Part shown: in pieces, positions 8,424 to 13,822 of the stretch
Layout of the letters: every line of letters begins with the position of its first letter
Numbering within the stretch: the stretch's first letter is position 1
From: an uncultured Tessaracoccus sp.
Lineage (GTDB): Bacteria; Actinomycetota; Actinomycetes; Propionibacteriales; Propionibacteriaceae
NCBI RefSeq assembly: GCF_947286155.1
Contig: NZ_CAMYPD010000048.1
Span: 1 to 17,009 of the forward strand
Reading direction: 5' to 3'
DNA: 17,009 nt
Translations under genes and position numbers: made by a program
The notes under the pieces: generated by a model
Database searches by the model: none
What the model was told of the DNA's origin: nothing
The model's input: only the letters and a program-made list of their open reading frames with translations

Positions 8424-9169
8424 CAGACTCCTTTCACTGGAACGACGGCTTCGGGGAGGAGATCGGAACCGTGTGGTTAGAGTCTACAAGTCGTGCATGA
8501 TACCGGCGAGCGGATGGACGCTCCACGAACTAGGGCTATGAAGCAAGTTCTTCCATCACAGGTAGCTCTTCCCGCTTCCATGCAGCCTCGTCATAGCTAC
8601 AGACGGGCGCTCACAGCACCACCCGAAAGTGGAGCCGCTCCGCCAGCAGGCAACTCCCCTCGTTGCGGACAGCGTCGAGCAGCAGCGTGTCATCAAGACC
8701 GCAAGCGCATCCACACTTCAACTCGAGTCGGCAGTAATCCTGGCTCTTCAACGGACAGCCCAGAGGCGCCGTTCGGTCCACTCTACATCCAAGGGTATGC
8801 ACGCATGGACACGCCATAGACGATGTGTACTTCGCTCGGCGGCATCTTGCCATCAGTCTCATGAACCTGCTCGATCACCGATGCTTGCGACTGTCACGAG
8901 TCACTGCCTGGGGCATCCAACTGCTTTTCCACTGCGGAACCCGATCATAGCCGGCGGTCAAGTACTGACGATTCTCAGTCTGACTTGCTCGGAGAAGCTC
9001 CGGGCCTGAACGTTTGGCAACTCCGCCAGCGGTCTGCTCAATGCCTGCATCGACTCCGTCAAACACGACTGAATAGACAGCCAATCCGCCTCAGACGCCT
9101 CCCAGATCTCCCCCTTTGCGGACCGCTCCGACACCGACCCAGTAGACACCACCGGGACCATCTAGAAAC
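8424..9169. other. 746-bp stretch without a convincing gene
   Basis: Beyond the RBS and likely promoter of the ATPase gene I see no ORF with clear protein character. Short minus-strand ORFs (83 aa at 8611-8862, 69 aa at 8875-9084, 67 aa at 8958-9161) lack ribosome binding sites and recognisable motifs. The stretch may be decayed sequence from the island's history. Confidence 0.5.
8430..8436 (-). promoter_or_regulatory. Strong ribosome binding site of the GHKL ATPase gene
   Basis: AAAGGAG on the minus strand, 6 nt from ATG 8423. It fixes the start and implies efficient translation. Confidence 0.75.
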
Positions 9170-9184
9170 TTGCTGAGCGGCGCC

Positions 9185-9730
9185 ATGCCTATCGCGAACT
9201 GCCTCCACCGCCTCAGCCACTGGTCGCGAGACTTCAACCGCTGGGTTGCGTACGTTGACGCGACGAAAGACCGGCGGACGATTACGTGGGGTCGTTCGCT
9301 CTTGGCGTGGTTCCGGGATGAGGTGGGCGAAGATGCCGACCTCAGTGATGAAGAGATCATGGACCGAACTGTCACCGAGACCCTGCGGGTGCTGGCGGGC
9401 CGCGATGAATGGCGGGCACGTGTCCAAGATCGGCCTGAGGTCATGGCTGGTGTCCTCGAACTGGTGGAGGCTGAGGAGGTCGAGGCAGCGGCGGCGCTGG
9501 TAGGCGGCGCCGTGGTGGTGCAGGAGAGCACGAAGCTGGAGAATCTTGACAGGGGTGGCCGTCGTGCAAGCCTCGCCGGACGGAAGGCCCGGGGAGACAA
9601 TGAGCGCCGCGAGGGGCCCCGGAAAATGCCTCGCGAGAGTGGGGGCGATCGCGCGGAGCTAGGGGCATTTTTTTGGGGGGTGGCCCGGCCCTGCAGGGGC
9701 ATCGTTGTATGGGGCCTCCGGCGGGGCTGA
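9185..9730 (+). CDS. Unidentified protein, possibly chimeric or decayed at the C-terminus
   Basis: Encodes 181 aa from ATG 9185; an in-frame TTG at 9170 would add five residues. I do not recognise it. Residues 1-115 look like a genuine soluble, acidic, mostly helical protein (RDFNRWVAYVDATKD, WGRSLLAWFRDEVGED, LVEAEEVEAAAALVGG). From about residue 125 it becomes Arg/Gly/Pro-rich and ends over a TTTTTTTGGGGGG tract, as though the original 3' end were replaced or frame-shifted. The upstream Shine-Dalgarno is weak. It lies between the restriction-like pair and the plasmid-type operon, in the same direction as the latter. A plasmid accessory protein or antitoxin-like role is possible but unsupported. 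Confidence 0.45.
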   Translation: MPIANCLHRLSHWSRDFNRWVAYVDATKDRRTITWGRSLLAWFRDEVGEDADLSDEEIMDRTVTETLRVLAGRDEWRARVQDRPEVMAGVLELVEAEEVEAAAALVGGAVVVQESTKLENLDRGGRRASLAGRKARGDNERREGPRKMPRESGGDRAELGAFFWGVARPCRGIVVWGLRRG

Positions 9731-9808
9731 CTAGGCACTACGCGCCGGGCCCCCTGTCAAGACCGGAGGCGGAGCGCGGGCCCAGCCACCGCCTCGGTAG
9801 CACCTGAG

Positions 9809-9845
9809 GTCTAGGCAAAACGCGCAGGCACGTGCTTTCCTAGAC
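9809..9845. repeat. 7-bp inverted repeat upstream of the small operon
   Basis: GTCTAGG (9809-9815) and CCTAGAC (9839-9845) are exact inverses 23 bp apart, just before a TACAAAT -10-like sequence at 9852-9858. It could be an operator for the two-gene operon. The symmetry is seen; the role is inferred. Confidence 0.4.
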
Positions 9846-9860
9846 ATTAGGTACAAATCC

Positions 9861-9891
9861 GACCGGCAGGGTGGCAGCCCATATGCCGGTC
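9861..9891 (+). promoter_or_regulatory. Leader hairpin before the small plasmid-type operon
   Basis: GACCGGCA (9861-9868) pairs perfectly with TGCCGGTC (9884-9891) across a 15-nt loop that can itself pair GGG with CCC. It lies about 20 nt before the start of the first gene, between the -10-like TACAAAT and the RBS. It may be an operator or an mRNA structure controlling translation. Confidence 0.5.
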
Positions 9892-9911
9892 ACAAGCAGA
9901 AAGGCCCCCAC

Positions 9912-10175
9912 ATGAGGGTTTTCAGAGTCAACGGTCCGTCCGCGTTCTCCCCTGTCGCTATCCCGCCTGAGCCTGTGCAGGTTTGGGCCGAGGTGGATGG
10001 CAAACGGCGCCCCACCGGACAGCAGGCCACTATCGATGGCGTCCCCCTCTGGCGCACCACGATGCTGGCGCAGGTCATGGAGTATGGGCGTCCGGTTCCG
10101 GAGTTGGTGCAGTTGGAATTTGTGGCCGGGTCGATTGAGGACGCGGTCAAGACTGCTGAGGTGCTCACGGCATGA
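9912..10175 (+). CDS. Small plasmid-type protein, tentatively Pra-like
   Basis: Encodes 87 aa, with AAAGG 7 nt before ATG 9912. The central stretch DGKRRPTGQQATIDGVPLW, followed by a short hydrophobic beta segment, resembles small proteins called plasmid replication, integration and excision activators (Pra) in actinobacterial integrative and conjugative plasmids. The resemblance is from memory of the family pattern and is weak. There are no membrane segments or cysteines. It overlaps the next gene by 4 nt (ATGA), so the two are translationally coupled. It sits upstream of a broken rep gene, which supports a plasmid origin. If it is not Pra-like, it remains a hypothetical plasmid protein. Confidence 0.65.
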   Translation: MRVFRVNGPSAFSPVAIPPEPVQVWAEVDGKRRPTGQQATIDGVPLWRTTMLAQVMEYGRPVPELVQLEFVAGSIEDAVKTAEVLTA

Positions 10176-10453
10176 GTGAGCACCAGCTGTCTGATGAGGA
10201 ACTTTTCGGCGATACCCCTAGGCGCAGGCTGGAACCGGCTGTCCGGGCGGTCGCGCTCACCGGCTACCTGCCGCCCGAGTTCGCCAATTTGCCAGAGCTG
10301 GTGCAAAACGCCATCTGTGATATCGCAGGATTCCGGCGACAGGCGGAGTACCACGAGAGGCAGGCCGCAGGGTATCGAGAGCAAGAAGAAAGCCGCTGGG
10401 AAGAGCTAATCCGTGGATTTCCCGGCGAGGCATCCCCGCCGGTCAGGGGCTAG
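10172..10453 (+). CDS. Small hypothetical protein, second gene of plasmid-type operon
   Basis: Encodes 93 aa, starting inside the previous stop codon (ATGA overlap), so it is co-translated with the Pra-like protein. I do not recognise the family. The N-terminal third is acidic (EHQLSDEELFGDTP). A middle segment, GYLPPEFANLPELVQNAI, precedes a charged helix that may be a coiled coil (FRRQAEYHERQAAGYREQEES). There is no signal peptide or membrane segment. A strong hairpin terminator starts 30 nt after the stop, closing a two-gene unit. It is likely a plasmid maintenance or replication accessory by neighbourhood only. Confidence 0.6.
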   Translation: MSEHQLSDEELFGDTPRRRLEPAVRAVALTGYLPPEFANLPELVQNAICDIAGFRRQAEYHERQAAGYREQEESRWEELIRGFPGEASPPVRG

Positions 10454-10858
10454 CGAGGCAGGCTAGACGAAGTCGGAAAAAGGATCGGACCCACCGGCAA
10501 AACGTTCGGTGGGTCCGATTCGATCAAATCCGCTGGGTCATCGGGTGGCAGCCCTCACCAGCGCAAAGCAGATAGGCGCTTCATGAACAGTGTAGGCAGA
10601 GACAGGGGGGAGGCGCAACGGGCGCGCCGACGATACGGCTGCCGAAGGCGCGCCGTCGGGCAAGCCCAAGGAGCGAGCAGAGCGAGAGGTCAGGGCGCAG
10701 CCCAGAGGCCGCCGGAGGCGGCCGTCTTGGTACATCGCGAACTATGCAACCGGTGCCTGAGGACGTGCGCCGTGCCCGGTTCAGGAGGCGGCAAACGTCT
10801 TCGGCGTGACTGATTGGTGCAGCTCGGGAAGCGGCGGGGATGAGCTGGGACGCCCGCG
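10454..10858. other. Hairpin-rich region upstream of the broken rep gene
   Basis: Besides the terminator this region holds two copies of the palindrome GGCGCGCC (10621-10628 and 10647-10654), with CGGC-T-GCCG between them. A 7-bp hairpin GGCCGCC-GGA-GGCGGCC lies at 10707-10723. No ORF looks convincing, though a 76-aa frame (10583-10813) runs across it. In rolling-circle plasmids such clusters mark replication origins; here that is inference. Confidence 0.4.
10484..10519 (+). terminator. Hairpin terminator of the two-gene operon
   Basis: ATCGGACCCACCG (10484-10496) pairs perfectly over 13 bp with CGGTGGGTCCGAT (10507-10519) across a 10-nt loop. There is no good T-tract on either side. It begins 30 nt after the stop at 10453 and is the most stable simple hairpin in this part of the island. 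Confidence 0.75.
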
Positions 10859-11647
10859 ATGAGCCGGGGGGGGCTCTGGCTGGGTTCGGCCTCCTCGACC
10901 TGCCCGCTGCCGCTGGGCGGTCGGTTCCCGCGTGGGTGTGTATGGGGAGCGGATGCACCGGGCCATTTCTCCGGCCTCGAGCGCTGCCGCTCCATCTGGG
11001 CTTGTCCTGTCTGCTCGGCGGTTATCCGCGCTCGTTGGGCGGCGAATATCCAGCGGGCAGCGGAGGCATGCCAGGAGCAGGGCGGCGGGCTCGCCTTCAT
11101 GACTCTGACCCTGCGGCACGCGGCAGGGATGAGCTCGCGGTCACGCTCAACGCGGCGCTTGAGGGCTGGCGGCGGCTGGCGTCCTCGGCAGCATGGAAGC
11201 GGCTAGCTGCGAGGCTCGGTATCGAGGGCTGTATCCGAGCCGCAGAGATCACGTATGGGGCCAATGGGTGGCACCTACATCTGCACGTACTGGTTTTCAC
11301 GCATGGGGCTATGAGCTCGGGGGACTTGGCCGCGCTTGAGGGGGTGGTTTTTGAGCGCTGGGCCGCGATTGTGTAGCGGCTGGGGGGGGCTCGTCTGCCC
11401 AACCGAGCACGCGGCGTTGATGGGCGCCCGATGACCGATGGGCAGGTGCTCGCTTCGTACCTCGCGAAGGTTCAAGAACACGGGGTCGGTCGAGAGCTGG
11501 CTAGGGGGCGATATCAAAGGCGGGCGCAATGGGTCGCGTACGCCGTTGGCACTGCTGGACGATTCAACCCAGCAAGATCGCACGGTCGTAGGCCCCCACT
11601 CGACCAACCGACACTCGCGACTCGACGCGGATGGGGTGGTTTGTTGA
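10859..11647 (+). pseudogene. rep: Broken rolling-circle (HUH) replication initiator
   Basis: Remnant of an actinobacterial plasmid Rep protein that nicks the double-strand origin and starts rolling-circle replication. The family motifs are present but split over frames. From 10859: GHFSGLERCRSIWACPVCS (Cys-type finger) and FMTLTLRH. After a frameshift near 11124 (one base missing in a G run): DELAVTLNAALEGW and the metal-binding HUH motif GWHLHLHVLVF. An in-frame TAG at 11374-11376 interrupts it. The same frame resumes with SYLAKVQEHGVGRELAR, which contains the likely nicking Tyr and Lys. A second frameshift near 11505 (one extra G) leads to GDIKGGRNGSRTPLALLDD. The usual C-terminal part is not visible. 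The two indels in G runs could be sequencing errors, but the TAG and the missing C-terminus argue for real decay. Confidence 0.8.
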
Positions 11648-11683
11648 TTCGAATGGGGGTTCTTCCTGAGGAGGCGTGGGAGA

Positions 11684-11731
11684 AGTCGCAGTACTGTGAC
11701 ACCCCTCCATATTTGTCGCAGTAGCGCGACA
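11684..11731. repeat. Two imperfect 18-bp palindromes spaced 30 bp
   Basis: Copies AGTCGCAGTACTGTGACA (11684-11701) and TGTCGCAGTAGCGCGACA (11714-11731) are each near-perfect versions of the dyad TGTCGCAGTACTGCGACA. Start-to-start spacing is 30 bp, about three helical turns. The second copy ends 2 bp before the internal IS end. Plausible roles are a dimeric repressor operator, plasmid iterons, or part of another element's terminus. Confidence 0.6.
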
Positions 11732-11749
11732 TTTGTACTGACCGGGAAC

Positions 11750-12156
11750 GTTCGTCAGGCGTGCGAAGGTTCGACGGTTCTCGCAGGCTGAGGTGGCCCA
11801 GTCGCAGGCCGAGAGCTGGATCAAACCACGTGGTGTCAAGATCCGATGCACGCTCGAGGGCGCGATACCGAGCCGGGCTTCTTCAAGTTGGACCGGTCCT
11901 TCCCGTAACCGTAGCCGCAGACTCACGCACCGTTGCACCACCTATCGTGGTGTCTGGTTCGGGGCTGTAGTGGGTCCGCGACGAACGATCAGGCATCGGC
12001 ACCCACGGCCTGGTAACGAGCAACCCAGCGTTTCACGGTGGGCCAAGAGACCCGAAATCGGGCCGCGACCTCGGTGGTGGGTCCACCCTCATCAACGACA
12101 AGCTTGGCGACGATCAAACGGTGTTTCGGAGTCAAGGCTTCGTTAGCGTGGGACAC
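11750..12156 (-). pseudogene. IS481-family transposase fragment, frameshifted and truncated
   Basis: From GTG 12156 the first 55 residues form a clear IS481-type N-terminal helix-turn-helix (ALTPKHRLIVAKLVVDEG, then RFRVSWPTVKRWVARYQ), stopping at TGA 11989. A second frame continues with MPDRSSRTHYSPEPDTT, the usual linker between the two DNA-binding units. A third frame carries a second helix-turn-helix (GPVQLEEARLGIAPSSVHRIL, ending near DWATSACENRR). So at least two frameshifts separate three collinear pieces, and the integrase catalytic core is absent. It cannot encode an active transposase. The order of pieces and their similarity to the family are recognised by eye; family assignment is fairly confident. 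Confidence 0.75.
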
Positions 12157-12197
12157 AAGAAGGTCTTTCTAACAGTGGATACCTTCACGAGTCCCAC
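12148..12197 (-). repeat. Imperfect 17-bp inverted repeat over the transposase start
   Basis: GTGGGACACAAGAAGGT (12148-12164) and ACCTTCACGAGTCCCAC (12181-12197) pair at 14 of 17 positions around a 16-nt loop. The transposase GTG start lies inside the left arm, so the transcript would hide its own start in a stem. Such structures commonly hold down transposase expression; that role is inference here. Confidence 0.55.
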
Positions 12198-12261
12198 TCA
12201 ACCAGCAAGGCCATCCCCTCTACTCACATGCCCACATCGTAGTCCTCCAACCAAGCCACCC

Positions 12262-12271
12262 GGTCAGTACA
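12262..12271 (-). repeat. Right terminal inverted repeat
   Basis: Reads TGTACTGACC on the minus strand. Against the internal copy at 11734 the match extends to 13 bp (TGTACTGACCGGG), so this end is shared by the whole island and the small IS remnant. Confidence 0.75.
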
Positions 12272-12279
12272 ACTAGGCT
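12268..12279 (+). promoter_or_regulatory. Hybrid junction -10 region of purB
   Basis: Two overlapping -10-like hexamers precede purB: TACAAC (12268-12273), built partly from the island end, and TAGGCT (12274-12279), lying in the target duplication and native flank. TAGGCT is 6 nt from ATG 12286, compatible with a leaderless transcript. No good -35 is visible. Confidence 0.3.
12272..12277. repeat. Right target-site duplication ACTAGG
   Basis: ACTAGG follows the right terminal repeat without a gap and matches the left copy exactly in the same orientation. The purB ATG is 8 nt further on. Confidence 0.8.
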
Positions 12280-12285
12280 GGCCGC

Positions 12286-13716
12286 ATGAGCTTGCCTAAT
12301 GTCCTCGCTGATCGGTACGCGTCTGATGCCATGTGCGCCATCTGGGCGCCGGAAGCGAAGGTGGTGGCGGAGCGACGACTGTGGCTCGCCGTGCTTCGTG
12401 CCCAGCGCGACCTGGGCGTCGACTTCGGCGGAGACAACCCCGACGACGTCATCGCGGCCTACGAATCCGTCATCGACGAGGTGCACCTCGATGCGATCGC
12501 CGAGCGCGAGCGTGTCACGCGCCACGACGTGAAGGCCCGCATCGAGGAGTTCAACGCGCTCGCCGGCTTCGAGCACGTGCACAAGGGCATGACCTCGCGA
12601 GACCTCACGGAGAACATCGAGCAGCTGCAGATCCTGGAATCCTTGCGCCTTGTGCGTTCCCGCACCATCGCCACGCTGGCGCAGCTCACCAGGCTCGCAG
12701 CGCAGTACCGCGACCAGGCGATGACGGGGCGCTCGCACAACGTCGCGGCCCAGATCACCACGCTTGGTAAGCGCTTCGCGACGGCGGCCGACGAGTTGCT
12801 CATCGCGCTGCAGCGCCTCGACGAACTCATCGCTCGCTACCCGGCGCGTGGCATCAAAGGCCCCATGGGCACGGCGCAGGACATGCTCGACTTGCTGGGC
12901 GGCGATGTCGACAAACTCGACGCGCTCGAGCGCCAGGTCGCCGAAGGACTCGGGTTCCAGCGCGTGCTCACATCCACCGGGCAGGTGTACCCGCGCAGCT
13001 TGGATTACGACGTCGTCACCGCCCTCGCGCAGATCGCCGCCGCGCCCAGCAACGTCGCGACGACGGTGCGGCTCATGGCGGGGCTTGAGCTCGTCACCGA
13101 AGGGTTCAAGGCGGGCCAGGTTGGCTCGTCGGCGATGCCGCACAAGATGAACGCCCGCTCCTGCGAGCGCGTGAACGGGATGGCCGTGATCGTGCGCGGC
13201 TACGTCTCGATGGTGGGGGAGCTCGCCGGCGACCAGTGGAACGAGGGCGACGTGTCTTGTTCCGTCGTGCGCCGCGTCGCGCTACCCGACGCCTTCTTTG
13301 CGCTGGACGGGATGTTCGAGACATTCCTCACCGTGCTGCAAGATTTCGGGGCGTTCCCCGCCGTGATTGAGGCGGAGCTTGAACGCTACCTGCCGTTCCT
13401 CACCACGACGAAGGTGCTCATGGCCGCGGTGCGCAAGGGCGTGGGGCGCGAGATCGCGCACGAGGCCATCAAGGAACACGCCGTCGCCGTGGCACTCGAG
13501 ATGCGCGAGGGCCTGAAGACCAACGACCTGCTCGACCGCCTCGCCGCCGACGAGCGCCTCGGCCTCACCCGCGATGAACTGGGTGCCCTTGTCACTCAGC
13601 CGCTGGAGCTCGCCGGTACGGCGGGCCGGCAGGTCGACGCGGTCGCGCAGCAGGTGGAGGCCATCGTCGCAGCGAATCCCGACGATGCTGCGTATCAGCC
13701 CGGCGCGGTGCTCTGA
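12286..13716 (+). CDS. purB: Adenylosuccinate lyase
   Basis: Catalyses two fumarate-releasing steps of purine synthesis: SAICAR to AICAR, and adenylosuccinate to AMP. It is a cytosolic homotetramer in this family. The 476-aa frame is full length, with the fumarate-lyase signature GSSAMPHKMN (280-289, Ser281/282 in the catalytic loop), TGRSHNVAAQ carrying the general-acid-region His151, and KGMTSRD (100-106). ATG 12286 has only a weak AGG upstream and sits 8 nt after the ACTAGG target duplication, so translation may be leaderless or nearly so. The gene is intact, as expected for a housekeeping enzyme, but its original upstream region has been displaced by the island. It converges on the exporter permease gene, with a long inverted repeat between. 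Confidence 0.96.
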   Translation: MSLPNVLADRYASDAMCAIWAPEAKVVAERRLWLAVLRAQRDLGVDFGGDNPDDVIAAYESVIDEVHLDAIAERERVTRHDVKARIEEFNALAGFEHVHKGMTSRDLTENIEQLQILESLRLVRSRTIATLAQLTRLAAQYRDQAMTGRSHNVAAQITTLGKRFATAADELLIALQRLDELIARYPARGIKGPMGTAQDMLDLLGGDVDKLDALERQVAEGLGFQRVLTSTGQVYPRSLDYDVVTALAQIAAAPSNVATTVRLMAGLELVTEGFKAGQVGSSAMPHKMNARSCERVNGMAVIVRGYVSMVGELAGDQWNEGDVSCSVVRRVALPDAFFALDGMFETFLTVLQDFGAFPAVIEAELERYLPFLTTTKVLMAAVRKGVGREIAHEAIKEHAVAVALEMREGLKTNDLLDRLAADERLGLTRDELGALVTQPLELAGTAGRQVDAVAQQVEAIVAANPDDAAYQPGAVL

Positions 13717-13732
13717 GCGCACTCCGCGCAAA

Positions 13733-13812
13733 AACTTCACAATCCGTCCCCAGATTCACCTTCACCCCGGTTTTCAGGGGTTTTGAGGAATCTGGGGACG
13801 GATTGTGAAGTT
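13733..13812. terminator. Perfect 24-bp inverted repeat between convergent genes
   Basis: A 24-nt arm (13733-13756, beginning AACTTCACAATCCG) is matched exactly by its inverse at 13789-13812. The 32-nt loop has its own ACCCC/GGGGT stem. It starts 17 nt after the purB stop and ends 10 nt before the permease stop, so it can serve as a bidirectional terminator. Its length and perfection exceed what a terminator needs, and it may be a dispersed palindromic repeat. Confidence 0.8.
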
Positions 13813-13822
13813 GGTGGCCCGG

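Larger units (their letters stand above)
5125..12271. mobile_element. Transposed accessory island with inverted ends and 6-bp target duplication
   Basis: The segment begins TGTACTGACC and ends GGTCAGTACA, its exact reverse complement. ACTAGG sits immediately outside both ends (5119-5124 and 12272-12277). TGT...ACA termini and short target duplications fit IS481-type elements, and an IS481-like remnant occupies the right end. All restriction-like, plasmid-like and transposase sequences of the window lie inside; the peptidase and purB lie just outside. The island is 7,147 bp. The ends and duplication are seen in the sequence; the IS481 mechanism is inference. No intact transposase remains, so it is probably no longer self-mobile. 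Confidence 0.82.
11734..12271 (-). mobile_element. Internally deleted IS481-like element
   Basis: Bounded by 13-bp perfect inverted repeats TGTACTGACCGGG (11734-11746 in plus orientation, 12259-12271 in minus orientation). At 538 bp it is about half the usual IS481 length. It contains the N-terminal parts of a transposase on the minus strand, but nothing of the DDE catalytic domain. Its right end is also the right end of the whole island, so it is probably the residue of the element that mobilised it. No direct repeat flanks the internal end (GACATT before it, against ACTAGG outside the right end), so this copy did not insert independently at its present position. Confidence 0.7.

Noticed and set aside
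8611..9161. Short minus-strand ORFs upstream of the GHKL ATPase gene (83, 69 and 67 aa)
   Set aside because: No Shine-Dalgarno, mutual overlap in different frames and no familiar motif; not enough to call genes, although the 67-aa frame at 8958-9161 has fairly natural codons.
5119..12277. tRNA-type attachment site and tyrosine or serine integrase for the island
   Set aside because: No tRNA end, long att repeat or recombinase gene is visible; the 6-bp duplication fits transposition instead.
12220..13143. 307-aa minus-strand ORF opposite purB
   Set aside because: Antisense shadow of purB, His/Arg-rich composition and no motif.
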